Shown piece by piece: positions 24,593 to 32,974 of a stretch of DNA of 51,822 nucleotides (positions are counted from its first letter, which is position 1; every line of letters begins with the position of its first letter). This DNA comes from Rhodobacteraceae bacterium UBA1943. Lineage in GTDB: Bacteria; Pseudomonadota; Alphaproteobacteria; Rhodobacterales; Rhodobacteraceae. The notes under the pieces are model-generated. The model did not search any database. It saw nothing but the letters and a program-made list of their open reading frames with translations, and had not been told where the DNA came from. Both the position numbers and the translations under genes were made by a program. Where the stretch lies: NCBI GenBank assembly GCA_002336845.1, contig DDEX01000100.1:1-51822 (forward strand), in the 5' to 3' direction.

Positions 24593-25479
24593 TTGTGTTC
24601 GTCCTTCAAGAGCAGAAGTAGCGCCACAACGGTCAGCGCCACGCCCCCCAGCACCAGAACCGGCGGCGCGGAATGGCCAAGTGCCAGCTCCCACAAAATC
24701 ACCCAGCTTGGCACCAGATAGGTATAGGCCATCACCTTGGCCGCTGGCAGGCGGATCGCCGCATATTGCAGCAAAATCGTCGTGATAGCCGTCGCCGCCA
24801 CTGCAACATAGACAAGGCAGATCCACACGATATTGGGCAGGGCGGCCCAGTCGGTCGCCATCACATCACGCCAGCCCCACAGGCTGACCAGAACCAGCCC
24901 CGAAACCATCACCCCAAGGCTGAGAACCGCCGGAGGTTCCCCCCGGTTGAAGGCCCGCACCAGCGGCGCATAGAGCGCATGGGCGACGCAGCCCCAGAAG
25001 TAAACCGCCTCACCGCGACCGACGTGAAAGCCCAAAAGCGCGGTCAGGTCGGCGCGGAAAATCACCCACAGCGCGCCGGCAGCCCCGCAGGCCAAGGCCA
25101 GCGCCATGCGCGGCGTGGTCACCTGCCGCAGGATCAGCCAGCCAAACCCCGCCGCCATGATCGGTGTCAGGGTAAAGACCGCACTTTCCGACACGGCACT
25201 TGCGGTGCGCAGTCCTTCGAACATCAGGACGAAATAGGCGGCGTAAAGTCCGCCCAGCACCAAGTGCCGCCACGGCGCGCTGAATGCCGTGCGCGTCACC
25301 CCGCCCCGTGCCCAGACGAACCCGCCCGCCACCAGACAGGCCAGCGCAAAGCGCAACACGGTCAGCGCGCTGGGCGAGACATGCGGCGCGGCCATGGCGC
25401 CCAGGCTGAACGACCCGGCGACCAGCGCAGAAAAGGCCAGCATGGCCAGATGGCCCTGCCGCGACGAGGACAGGTTCAT
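24589..25479 (-). CDS. EamA-family (DMT) transporter
   Basis: A 296-residue protein with about ten membrane spans in two EamA repeats. The first repeat ends VFTLTPIMAAGFGWLILRQV; the second runs from EAVYFWGCVAHALYAPLVRA to KVMAYTYLVPSWVILWELALG. It is probably an inner-membrane metabolite exporter. It overlaps the upstream LysR gene and the downstream peptidase gene by ATGA at both ends, so the three are translated as a unit. The start at 25479 (MNLSSSRQGHLAMLAFSAL) fits the overlap; a longer open frame upstream lies within the LysR gene. Confidence 0.88.
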   Translation of the reverse strand: MNLSSSRQGHLAMLAFSALVAGSFSLGAMAAPHVSPSALTVLRFALACLVAGGFVWARGGVTRTAFSAPWRHLVLGGLYAAYFVLMFEGLRTASAVSESAVFTLTPIMAAGFGWLILRQVTTPRMALALACGAAGALWVIFRADLTALLGFHVGRGEAVYFWGCVAHALYAPLVRAFNRGEPPAVLSLGVMVSGLVLVSLWGWRDVMATDWAALPNIVWICLVYVAVAATAITTILLQYAAIRLPAAKVMAYTYLVPSWVILWELALGHSAPPVLVLGGVALTVVALLLLLKDEHK

Positions 25480-26357
25480 ATGCAGGCCCAGCCTTGCGCT
25501 GCGGCCTTGAGGCAGTTGAGGAAACTCTGCACCTTCAACGTGCGGTGCAGATCGACATGCGTGACGATCCACAGCGGCGATTCCCAGTCCGGGCGCGGCG
25601 GCAGCACCTCGACCAGATCGGGCCGGGTCTTGGCATATTCGGTGGTGATGAAGCCAAGGCCCATGCCGGCGCGCACCGCCGCTACGCCCGCAGAGGGTTC
25701 GGTAATGCGCATGGTGATACGATCCTCGGCCACGTTCTCGCGCAGCCAGCGGCTGAAGGGCGCGCGATTTTCCGGGTCATCGGGGCCGACAAAGTGGTGT
25801 TGGGCCAGATCGGCCTCGGATTGCGGCATGCCATGCGCCTCGACATAACGACGAGAGGCGTAAAGTGCCGTGCGCATCCGGCCCAAAGGCTGCACGACAT
25901 TGTCGGGCTCTTGTGGCGTGGCCCCGGCGCGTATGGCAACATGCGCCTCGCCGTAATCCAGCCGAAACAGGCGCATGTCGGACAGATAGCGCACCAGAAC
26001 CTGCGGATGTTCGGCCTGAAACTGCCCCAGCACCGGCACCAGCAGGTCCGACAAGCCAGTGATCGCGGTGACCACCAACTCGCCCGAGACCATCTCGCCC
26101 TGGCCCTTGATGCGGCTGGCAAGTTGGCCGAACTGTTCCTCGGTGGTCTGGGCCACGGAGAGCAGGTCGCGCCCTGCCTCGGTGGGCGTATATCCCCGCG
26201 CATGGCGCTGGAACAGCTTGGCGCCCAGCCGTTTTTCCAACGAGTCAATATGGCGGATTACCGTGGCGTGGTGTACGCCCAGCACATCCGCCGCCCCCGA
26301 AACGGTGCCCAGCCGGGCGACCTGAAAGGCAGTGCGGATTTCGTCCCAGTTGTCCAT
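25476..26357 (-). CDS. LysR family transcriptional regulator
   Basis: A 293-residue protein. The winged helix-turn-helix is in the first 65 residues: FQVARLGTVSGAADVLGVHH, then ATVIRHIDSLEKRLGAKLFQRHARGYTPTEAG. A type 2 periplasmic-binding fold follows from about residue 90 for an unknown effector. The start at 26357 has GGAGG 9 nt upstream. The gene heads the operon with the EamA exporter and the P1 peptidase and overlaps the former. LysR genes are usually divergent from their targets; here it is co-directional, so control of its own operon is inferred. Confidence 0.9.
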   Translation of the reverse strand: MDNWDEIRTAFQVARLGTVSGAADVLGVHHATVIRHIDSLEKRLGAKLFQRHARGYTPTEAGRDLLSVAQTTEEQFGQLASRIKGQGEMVSGELVVTAITGLSDLLVPVLGQFQAEHPQVLVRYLSDMRLFRLDYGEAHVAIRAGATPQEPDNVVQPLGRMRTALYASRRYVEAHGMPQSEADLAQHHFVGPDDPENRAPFSRWLRENVAEDRITMRITEPSAGVAAVRAGMGLGFITTEYAKTRPDLVEVLPPRPDWESPLWIVTHVDLHRTLKVQSFLNCLKAAAQGWACI

Positions 26358-26466
26358 GACGCGGGCCTCCTGTGCAGTTGCGCACAGATGATGCCGAAGC
26401 CGGGTGGGATGCAAGCGCGTATTGAGCGAAGGGCGCAACACGGGCAGTATGCCCGAGGGAGGCGCC

Positions 26467-27006
26467 ATGAGAGTTATTCTGAACACGCACGACCGACTGG
26501 TTCTAAGTGATCTGAACCTTGGTATCGGAGCGTTGTTGGCAGCCGTTGCCGCCCTGCCTGCGCTGATGGCTTGGGGCTATTTCCGCGCCGGCATTCTGAC
26601 GGGCGGGATCGCGCTTGCGGCAATCTCGATGTTGCTCATTGTCGGCTGCGCAGGCGCCTTCGTCCGCCCGGTCATCATTACGCTGAATCGCCCTGGCGAC
26701 CGGATCGAGATTGTTGAGCGCGGCCTGTTCGGCACTCGACGCGAGACGCATGTGCTGCACCGTATCAAGGGCGCGACAACGCAGATCAAGATCATCCGCA
26801 ACAAGCCCGGCGACCACATTGGAGAGCACCGCCGGCGGCCCCGCCCCGAGCCGCGCACCTGGCGTGAGGCCTTGGTCGATCAGAACGCCAACCAAATTGC
26901 GCTGACCAGTGCATACGGTAGCCAGGCCGCTGCCGAAACCGCCGCCGCCACGATCAACGGCTGGATCGGGGCAGATCTGGTGGCAGCAAAATCGCGCAAG
27001 GCTTGA
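26467..27006 (+). CDS. Membrane protein of unknown function
   Basis: A 179-residue protein I do not recognise. Two adjacent hydrophobic spans (about residues 18-38 and 43-66, LTGGIALAAISMLLIVGCAG) form a hairpin. A basic cytoplasmic domain starting PVIITLNRPGDRIEIVERGL follows, whose strand pattern resembles PH-like domains of small two-span proteins. The middle is very Arg-rich (GEHRRRPRPEPRTWREAL). The ATG at 26467 has GAGGGAGG upstream. It lies between the LysR operon and ffh, in the ffh direction, with 182 bp before ffh. Confidence 0.7.
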   Translation: MRVILNTHDRLVLSDLNLGIGALLAAVAALPALMAWGYFRAGILTGGIALAAISMLLIVGCAGAFVRPVIITLNRPGDRIEIVERGLFGTRRETHVLHRIKGATTQIKIIRNKPGDHIGEHRRRPRPEPRTWREALVDQNANQIALTSAYGSQAAAETAAATINGWIGADLVAAKSRKA

Positions 27007-27188
27007 CTCACCGCCCCCTTCGGCGTATCGCCCGTCCAATTCCCCGGAAGCCCCTCGCTTCCGGTCCCTTGGCCTTTGCCGGGATCGCCATCTGCCAGCG
27101 CGTTGCGCCCGCAGGTGCCGTTTCGCATTGGCCTTGGGAAATGCCGCCGCCGCCCCATATCGGGGCAACCAGAAACCGGAGCCGACCG

Positions 27189-28685
27189 ATGTTCGAAAGC
27201 CTTTCAGAGCGCCTTGGCAGTGTCTTTGACCGCCTGACCAAACAGGGTGCCCTGTCCGAGGCTGACGTGGAAACCGCGCTGCGTGAAGTGCGGGTCGCGC
27301 TGCTGGAAGCAGACGTTTCGCTGCCGGTCGCGCGCGATTTCATCAAGGCGGTGAAAACCCGCGCCACAGGGCAGGCGGTCACGAAATCGGTTACGCCGGG
27401 CCAACAGGTCGTCAAGATCGTTCATGACGAACTGGTGCGCTTTCTGGCGGGCGACGGCGAGCCTGACGCGCTGAAGATCGACAACCCGCCCGCGACGATC
27501 CTGATGGTCGGTCTGCAAGGGTCGGGTAAAACCACGACCACGGCGAAATTGGCCAAGCGGCTGAAAGACCGGAACGGCAAGCGGGTTTTGCTGGCCAGCC
27601 TTGACACCAACCGCCCGGCAGCGATGGAACAGCTGGCGATCCTCGGCACCCAGATCGGCGTGGACAGCCTGCCGATCGTCAAGGGCGAAAGCGCCGTGCA
27701 GATCGCCAGGCGCGCCAAGACGCAAGCGAACCTTGGCGGCTATGACGTGCTGTTCCTTGATACCGCTGGCCGTCTGCACATCGACGAAGTGCTGATGGAC
27801 GAGGTTCAGGCGGTGCGCGACATCGCCCAGCCGCGGGAAACCCTGCTGGTGGTTGACGGCCTGACCGGGCAGGACGCGGTGAACGTGGCGACCGAGTTCA
27901 ACGCCAAGGTCGGCATCTCGGGCGTCGTGCTGACCCGGATGGACGGCGACGGGCGCGGCGGTGCGGCGCTGTCGATGCGCGCCGTGACCGGCAAGCCGAT
28001 CCGTTTCGTCGGCCTTGGCGAAAAGATGGACGCGCTCGAGACCTTTGAGGCCGAGCGTGTGGCCGGCCGCATCCTTGGCATGGGCGACATCGTGGCCCTT
28101 GTCGAAAAGGCGCGCGAGACGTTTGAGGCCGAACAGGCCGAGCGCATGGCCAAGCGGTTCGCCAAGGGTCTGTTCAACATGAACGACCTGAAGATGCAGC
28201 TTGAGCAGATGATGAAGATGGGCGGGATGCAGGGCCTGATGGGCATGTTGCCCGGCATGGGCGGCATGGCGCAAAAGGCCGAGGCTGCCGGTTTCAACGA
28301 CAAGATGCTGAAACGCCAGATCGCGCTGATCAACTCGATGACCAAGAAGGAACGGGCCAACCCCGATCTTCTGGCCGCCAGCCGGAAAAAGCGCATCGCC
28401 GCCGGGGCCGGCCTTGATGTGGCCGAACTGAACCGTCTTCTCAAGCAGCACAAGCAGATGGCTGACATGATGAAGAAGATGGGCAAGGGCGGCATGATGA
28501 AGCAGGCCATCAAGCAGATGCTGGGCAAGGGCGGAATGCCCGACATGTCCAAGATGTCGCCCGAGCAGATGGCCGAGGCGGCCAAGGGGATGCAGGAAGG
28601 CATGAAGATGGGCGGCGGGTTGCCCGGCCTGCCGCGCGGGCTGTCGCTGCCGTCGGGCCTGTCGGGGCTGATGCGGAAAAAGTGA
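27189..28685 (+). CDS. ffh: Signal recognition particle protein Ffh
   Basis: A 498-residue SRP54 GTPase. The N domain is residues 1-90. The G domain holds the P-loop GLQGSGKTTTTAKLA near residue 105, DTNRPAAMEQL, DTAGRLHIDEVLMDE, and TRMDGDGRGGAALS. The methionine-rich M domain from about residue 300 (MKMGGMQGLMGMLPGMGGMA) binds signal sequences and 4.5S RNA. It brings ribosomes making membrane proteins to FtsY. The start at 27189 gives MFESLSERLGSVFDRL. The stop overlaps the following GNAT start by one base. Confidence 0.97.
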   Translation: MFESLSERLGSVFDRLTKQGALSEADVETALREVRVALLEADVSLPVARDFIKAVKTRATGQAVTKSVTPGQQVVKIVHDELVRFLAGDGEPDALKIDNPPATILMVGLQGSGKTTTTAKLAKRLKDRNGKRVLLASLDTNRPAAMEQLAILGTQIGVDSLPIVKGESAVQIARRAKTQANLGGYDVLFLDTAGRLHIDEVLMDEVQAVRDIAQPRETLLVVDGLTGQDAVNVATEFNAKVGISGVVLTRMDGDGRGGAALSMRAVTGKPIRFVGLGEKMDALETFEAERVAGRILGMGDIVALVEKARETFEAEQAERMAKRFAKGLFNMNDLKMQLEQMMKMGGMQGLMGMLPGMGGMAQKAEAAGFNDKMLKRQIALINSMTKKERANPDLLAASRKKRIAAGAGLDVAELNRLLKQHKQMADMMKKMGKGGMMKQAIKQMLGKGGMPDMSKMSPEQMAEAAKGMQEGMKMGGGLPGLPRGLSLPSGLSGLMRKK

Positions 28686-29320
28686 TGCAGGCGGGCGCGC
28701 ATATCGGTGATGGGGCCAGCCCCTTCCCCAACCCTCCCCCCTTCGGGGAGAGGGAGCAGCGCCTTGCATCCTACGCGACCGCCCCCCTCCCCCCGGCGGG
28801 GGGAGGGTTGGGGAAGGGGCTGGCCCCCACGCTCACCACCCCGCGCCTGACCCTGCGGATGCCCGCCCTCGCCGATTTCGAACACCGCGCCGCCTTCTAC
28901 GCCTCTGACCGTTCGGTCTGGGAAGGCGGCCCTCTTTCGCGCAACGCGGCATGGCGCCTCTGGGCTTCCGAGGTCGGGCAATGGCCGCTGATGGGCTATG
29001 GCCCGTTCTCGGTGGAAATGGACGGCGCCTATGTCGGCGAGGTCGGCCTCTATCACCCGGCCGAATACCCCGAGGTCGAACTCGGCTGGTTTGTCGTGCC
29101 GGGCGCCGAGGGCAAGGGCATTGCGGCCGAGGCCGCTCGCGCGGTGATGGCCTGGGCGCGCGACAGGTTCGGCTGGGACGAGATCGTCAACATCATCGAC
29201 GGCGGCAATGCCCGCTCGATCGCGCTGGGCCAGCGCCTTGGCGGCCGGATCGACCCCACCCGCCCCGGCATCGACCCCGGCGATGTGGTGATCGTGCATG
29301 ACCTGCGGGGGGCGGCATGA
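28685..29320 (+). CDS. GNAT acetyltransferase with a repeat-derived N-terminus
   Basis: A 211-residue protein whose GNAT fold begins about residue 50: LTTPRLTLRMPALADFEHRA. Later come VELGWFVVPGAEGKGIAAEA, the acetyl-CoA loop, and NIIDGGNARSIALGQRLGG. This RimJ-like class opens with T-x-RL-LR. The first 48 or so residues (PFPNPPPFGERE..., APLPPAGGGLGKGLAP) are translated from the perfect inverted repeat at 28712-28827, not from a GNAT fold. The ATG at 28685 overlaps the ffh stop, so translation must cross the repeat unless it restarts inside. The substrate is unknown; ribosomal-protein acetylation is possible from context. Confidence 0.8.
   Translation: MQAGAHIGDGASPFPNPPPFGEREQRLASYATAPLPPAGGGLGKGLAPTLTTPRLTLRMPALADFEHRAAFYASDRSVWEGGPLSRNAAWRLWASEVGQWPLMGYGPFSVEMDGAYVGEVGLYHPAEYPEVELGWFVVPGAEGKGIAAEAARAVMAWARDRFGWDEIVNIIDGGNARSIALGQRLGGRIDPTRPGIDPGDVVIVHDLRGAA
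28712..28827. repeat. Long perfect inverted repeat inside a GNAT gene
   Basis: The 30-bp arm at 28712-28741 (begins GGGGCCAGCCCC, ends CCCTCCCCCC) is matched without error by its reverse complement at 28798-28827. The 56-bp centre contains smaller G/C palindromes. The unit is palindromic, non-coding in style and in frame with the surrounding gene. Confidence 0.85.
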
Positions 29321-29850
29321 TCCAGCTGACCGGCATCCCAGAGCTTGAGACCGAGCGGCTGATCCTGCGCGGCCCGTTGACCAGCGATTTCGAGCTTTGG
29401 GCCGAATGCGCCGCTTCGGATCGCGCGCGCTATATCGGCGGGCCCTTGGACCGCGGGCTGGCCTGGCGCGGGTTCTGCCATATGACCGGGCATTGGCTGC
29501 ACCGCGGCTATTCCATGTTCGTCTTTGCCGACAAGGTGACCGGGCAGGCGCTGGGCATGGCCGGCCCGTGGTTCCCCGAGGGCTGGCCGGAACCCGAGAT
29601 CGGCTGGACCATCTGGGCGAGGGCCGCCGAGGGCAAGGGTTATGCCCATGAGGCCGCAACCGCCGCGCGGCGCTGGGCCTATGAAGCGCTGGGCTGGACC
29701 ACCGCGATCAGCCTGATTGCTGAGGGCAACGCCCGCTCTGCCGCGTTGGCCACCCGCATGGGCGCGCATCTGGAATCGACCCGCACCGACCAGATTCACG
29801 GGCAGGTGCAGACTTGGCGCCACCCCGGCCCCGAAGGGGTGCTGCAATGA
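29317..29850 (+). CDS. GNAT acetyltransferase, RimJ-like
   Basis: A 177-residue protein. The strand opening is LETERLILRGPLTSDFELWA; the acetyl-CoA pyrophosphate loop region is ARAAEGKGYAHEAATAARRW, and the C-terminal motif is ISLIAEGNARSAALATRMGA. It differs from the preceding GNAT but has the same fold class and may be an old duplicate. The start overlaps its stop by ATGA. It also overlaps or abuts the chorismate mutase gene. The acceptor is unknown; proteins of this group acetylate N-termini or small molecules. Confidence 0.88.
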   Translation: MIQLTGIPELETERLILRGPLTSDFELWAECAASDRARYIGGPLDRGLAWRGFCHMTGHWLHRGYSMFVFADKVTGQALGMAGPWFPEGWPEPEIGWTIWARAAEGKGYAHEAATAARRWAYEALGWTTAISLIAEGNARSAALATRMGAHLESTRTDQIHGQVQTWRHPGPEGVLQ

Positions 29851-29867
29851 CCGCCGAAGGAGAGGCC

Positions 29868-30173
29868 ATGCCCGACACCATGACCGACGCCGCCCGCGCC
29901 GCCGAGATCCTGAAAGAGCATCGCCAGTCGATCGACCGGCTGGATGCCATTCTGGTCTATACCCTGGCCGAACGGTTCAAGCACACCCAGTCGGTCGGCC
30001 GCCTCAAGGCCCGGCACGACCTGCCGCCCTCGGACCCGGCGCGCGAGGCCCGGCAGATCGAGCGGCTGGAGACTCTGGCGCAAGAGGCCGATCTGGACCC
30101 CGAGTTCGCCAAGAAATTCCTGAACTTCATCATTTCGGAAGTCATCAGGCATCACGAGAAACTACAGAAATAA
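29868..30173 (+). CDS. Chorismate mutase (AroQ type)
   Basis: A 101-residue all-helical enzyme. The first helix carries LKEHRQSIDRLDAILVYTLA with the substrate-binding Arg and the usual D-R-LD pattern; the central part has TQSVGRLKARHDLPPSDPAR with the active-site Lys-Ala-Arg; the last helix is KKFLNFIISEVIRHHEKL. It converts chorismate to prephenate for phenylalanine and tyrosine. AAGGAG lies 6 nt before ATG 29868; ATG 29847, which overlaps the GNAT stop, would add seven residues. Its position in the ffh-rpsP block is common in Rhodobacterales as I recall. Confidence 0.88.
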   Translation: MPDTMTDAARAAEILKEHRQSIDRLDAILVYTLAERFKHTQSVGRLKARHDLPPSDPAREARQIERLETLAQEADLDPEFAKKFLNFIISEVIRHHEKLQK

Positions 30174-30228
30174 CCCACGAAATAACCGGCACCCTGCCGG
30201 CACTCGCCATCGAAAAAGGAGAAATGAC

Positions 30229-30582
30229 ATGGCAACGAAGATCCGTCTGGCCCGTGGTGGTTCGAAAAAGCGCCCGCACTATTCCATCGTCGTGACCGAC
30301 AGCCGGATGCCGCGCGACGGCCGTTTCCTGGAAAAGCTGGGCACCTATGACCCGATGCTGGCCAAGGACAACGAAAAGCGCGTCGTGATCAATCTGGATC
30401 GCGTCAAAGAGCTGCTGGCGACCGGCGCCCAGCCGACCGACCGCGTGGCCCGCTTCCTCGAAGCGGCTGGCGTTCTGGCGAAAAAGACCCGCTCGAACCC
30501 CAAGGCTGCCGTTCCGGGCAAGCAAATGGCGGAACGTGCCGCCAAAAAGGCCGCCCGCGCTGCTGCTCCGGCTGAAGAATGA
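30229..30582 (+). CDS. rpsP: 30S ribosomal protein S16
   Basis: A 117-residue protein opening MATKIRLARGGSKKRPHYSI, then VTDSRMPRDGRFLEKLGTYD, which is diagnostic for S16. The C-terminus is extended by a Lys/Ala-rich tail (AERAAKKAARAAAPAEE), as usual in alphaproteobacteria. GAAAAAGGAG precedes the ATG. It starts the classic rpsP-rimM-trmD-rplS order, here interrupted by one unknown gene. A TTCG-capped hairpin follows it. Confidence 0.97.
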   Translation: MATKIRLARGGSKKRPHYSIVVTDSRMPRDGRFLEKLGTYDPMLAKDNEKRVVINLDRVKELLATGAQPTDRVARFLEAAGVLAKKTRSNPKAAVPGKQMAERAAKKAARAAAPAEE

Positions 30583-30588
30583 TCTGAA

Positions 30589-30610
30589 CGGGCGGCCTTC
30601 GGGCCGCCCG
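30589..30610 (+). terminator. TTCG hairpin between rpsP and rimM
   Basis: CGGGCGGCC at 30589-30597 pairs perfectly with GGCCGCCCG at 30602-30610 around a TTCG tetraloop, then CTTTCC. It is a stable hairpin with a poor T-run, so it may attenuate rather than stop transcription into rimM. Confidence 0.55.
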
Positions 30611-30629
30611 CTTTCCGAAAGGACGGGCG

Positions 30630-31139
30630 ATGACGAACCCTAACCGCATCTGTGTCGGCGCGATTGCCGGGGCCTTTGGTGTTGCGGGCGAGGTGCGCCT
30701 GAAATCCTATTGCGCCGAACCGACAGCCATTGCCGATTATGGCCCGCTTCATACCGAAGATGGTAGCCGCAGTTTTCGTATCACGCTGACCCGTCCGGTG
30801 GCGGGGGGGCTTGGGGCCCGTGTTCAGGGCATCAAGACCAAGGAAGAGGCCGATGCCCTGCGCGGCACCCAGCTTTATGCCGACCGGGCGCGGTTGCCGC
30901 ATCTGCCCGATGATGAGTTTTACCACGCCGACCTGATCGGCCTTGCCGTGCAGGACACCGGAGGAGCCGCCCTTGGCACCGTGCAGGCGGTGCATAACCA
31001 CGGCGCGGGCGACATTCTGGAAATTTCCGGTCCCGGCCTCAAATCTGCCCTGATGGTGCCATTCACGCTTGTTGCAGTGCCGACAGTTGATCTGACCGCG
31101 CGCAGGATCGTCGTTGATCTGCCCGAGGGGTTGGACTGA
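30630..31139 (+). CDS. rimM: Ribosome maturation factor RimM
   Basis: A 169-residue protein. The N-terminal RimM beta-barrel starts RICVGAIAGAFGVAGEVRLK and includes TKEEADALRGTQLYADRARL. The C-terminal PRC barrel has LPDDEFYHADLIGLAVQDTG and ends VPFTLVAVPTVDLTARRIVV. It binds S19 and helps mature the 30S head, and is conserved next to rpsP and trmD. AAAGGACGGGCG precedes the ATG. Confidence 0.95.
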   Translation: MTNPNRICVGAIAGAFGVAGEVRLKSYCAEPTAIADYGPLHTEDGSRSFRITLTRPVAGGLGARVQGIKTKEEADALRGTQLYADRARLPHLPDDEFYHADLIGLAVQDTGGAALGTVQAVHNHGAGDILEISGPGLKSALMVPFTLVAVPTVDLTARRIVVDLPEGLD

Positions 31140-31182
31140 CCGCGCCGCGTGGCGCCGACAGCAACAACGAGGCGGTGCCAGT

Positions 31183-32085
31183 ATGGCAGAGACCAGAATG
31201 TTCGATCGGGCGACCCTGCTGATGGCGGCGATGGCGCTTTTGTATTTCGGCCCGTTGCTGGCGGGGCTGGGCGGGGCAGGCTGGCCCGCAGTCTATGCCT
31301 TTGCCGTGATCTTCACGCTGTGGCTGATCGTCCTGCGCCCGCAGGCCTGGCCGCGAGATGCGGCGCAGTGGCGCGACCCGACCGTCTTGATTCACGCGTT
31401 GACACAGGTGGTGGCGCAGTGCCTGCTGGTTGCGGTGCTGTTCGGTGTTGGCCGGGGAATTGGCGGGGCGCTTGGCGCGGTGGCCAGTTGGCCCGCGTGG
31501 TTTCCCCTGTCCCTCAGTTTTCTGTCGGTGCCGCTGGCCCGTCTGATCTGGGATCCGTGGATGGCCGAAGAGGTGGACCGGATGCTGGAAGATGCCCTTG
31601 CCACCCTGAACACCACCCAGCCCGATCCGGCAGAGGCGGCCCGTGCCCGCCGCCTGCTGGAGCCGTTGTTTGCCCTACCCGATGGCTCGACCGCTGCCGA
31701 GCTTGCCCCTCAGCTTGCCGCTGTCGCCCGCAAGACCACGCCCGAGGCGCTGTGCCTTGCCCTGCGCGAGAAGGCATCGCAGTCCACGGCTCCGCGTTTG
31801 CCGCGTCTGGCCTTCGTCCTGTTCGCCACCGACGGCGCGATGGCCGAGCGTCTGGGGGGCGATCTGCCGACCCTCGCGCTTGCCCTTGCCTCGGGCCACC
31901 CTGATCTTGTGGAGCTTTGGGCAAGCCGCACCCTTGTGGCGCTGGATGGCTATCCCGGCCTTTGGGGCGATTGCCCCAGCGAAGAGACGCTGGCGCCGGT
32001 GCTGGCCCAGACCCGTGGCACGCCTGCGGCCAGCCCGCTGATCGCCCTGCGCGACCGGCTGCGAGAGCTTGCGCCCGCCGCCTAA
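31183..32085 (+). CDS. Membrane protein of unknown function in the rimM-trmD interval
   Basis: A 300-residue protein I cannot assign. The N-terminal half has three or four hydrophobic spans (LLMAAMALLYFGPLLAGLGG, AVYAFAVIFTLWLIVL, VVAQCLLVAVLFGVGRGIGG, and WPAWFPLSLSFLSVPLARLI). The C-terminal half, from about residue 120, is soluble and helical, rich in Ala/Leu (LEDALATLNTTQPDPAEAAR, and later SHPDLVELWASRTLVALDG-like sequence), reminiscent of HEAT-like helical repeats, though no repeat unit is clear. The ATG at 31183 has GAGG 12 nt upstream. Insertion between rimM and trmD suggests co-transcription only, not a shared function. Confidence 0.75.
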   Translation: MAETRMFDRATLLMAAMALLYFGPLLAGLGGAGWPAVYAFAVIFTLWLIVLRPQAWPRDAAQWRDPTVLIHALTQVVAQCLLVAVLFGVGRGIGGALGAVASWPAWFPLSLSFLSVPLARLIWDPWMAEEVDRMLEDALATLNTTQPDPAEAARARRLLEPLFALPDGSTAAELAPQLAAVARKTTPEALCLALREKASQSTAPRLPRLAFVLFATDGAMAERLGGDLPTLALALASGHPDLVELWASRTLVALDGYPGLWGDCPSEETLAPVLAQTRGTPAASPLIALRDRLRELAPAA

Positions 32086-32134
32086 GGGTTGCGCGCCCCC
32101 TTTCGTGGCTGTCGGCCTTTCGCTACAAGGCTGC

Positions 32135-32974
32135 ATGACCGAAGATTTGCCGCCAGAAATGCCCGCAGGAGGGCCCTCGGGCCCGTCCAAATCCCACGCC
32201 CGGCTGTCGATCCGCGCCAGCCTGAAGCCGCGCGACCTGATGGACGAAGCCCCTCGTCTGAAAGGTGCATGGGAGGTGCGGATCGTCACTTTGTTCCCCG
32301 ATGCCTTCCCCGGCATCCTGGGCCTGTCGCTGATGGGCAAGGCGCTGGACATGGGGCTGTGGCGGCTGGAAACCCACGATCTTCGCGATTTTGGCGAGGG
32401 CAGACACCGCAATGTCGATGACACGCCTGCCGGTGGCGGCGCGGGCATGGTGCTGCGCGCCGATGTGGTGGATCGCGCTCTGACTGCGGCGACGCAGGGC
32501 GCCAGCGCCGACCGCACCCGCTGGCCGGTGGTTTACCTTTCGCCGCGCGGCAAGCCTTTCGATCAGGCCACCGCCCGCCGCCTGGCCGATTGCGACGGGG
32601 TGACACTGCTATGCGGCCGGTTCGAGGGGGTGGATCAGCGCGTGCTGGACCATTGGCAGGTAGAAGAGATCAGTCTTGGCGATTTTGTCCTGACCGGCGG
32701 CGAGATTGCGGCGCAGGCCCTGATTGACGCAACCGTGCGGCTGCGTCCTGGCGTTCTGGGCAATCAGGCCTCGACCGAGGAGGAAAGTTTTTCCGAAGGC
32801 TTGCTGGAGCATCCGCAATACACCCGCCCGCAGGTCTGGGAAGGGCGCGAGATCCCCGAGGTTCTGACCAGCGGTAATCACCGCGCGATTGCCAAATGGC
32901 GTCATGCCGAGGCGGAAAGGATTACCGCCGAACGCCGCCCCGATCTTTGGGCCAGACATCAGGGCAAAGGCTAG
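32135..32974 (+). CDS. trmD: tRNA (guanine-37-N1)-methyltransferase TrmD
   Basis: A 279-residue SPOUT enzyme that methylates G37 of tRNAs reading CNN codons and prevents frameshifting. The catalytic core begins WEVRIVTLFPDAFPGILG. The trefoil-knot SAM site is VTLLCGRFEGVDQRVLDHW and EEISLGDFVLTGGEIAAQ; QYTRPQVWEGREIPEVL and SGNHRAIAKWR complete the fold. About 45 residues precede the core (SKSHARLSIRASLKPRDLMD-like). I recall a similar extension in other Rhodobacterales TrmDs, so the ATG at 32135 is kept; ATG 32240 would remove most of it. Confidence 0.93.
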   Translation: MTEDLPPEMPAGGPSGPSKSHARLSIRASLKPRDLMDEAPRLKGAWEVRIVTLFPDAFPGILGLSLMGKALDMGLWRLETHDLRDFGEGRHRNVDDTPAGGGAGMVLRADVVDRALTAATQGASADRTRWPVVYLSPRGKPFDQATARRLADCDGVTLLCGRFEGVDQRVLDHWQVEEISLGDFVLTGGEIAAQALIDATVRLRPGVLGNQASTEEESFSEGLLEHPQYTRPQVWEGREIPEVLTSGNHRAIAKWRHAEAERITAERRPDLWARHQGKG

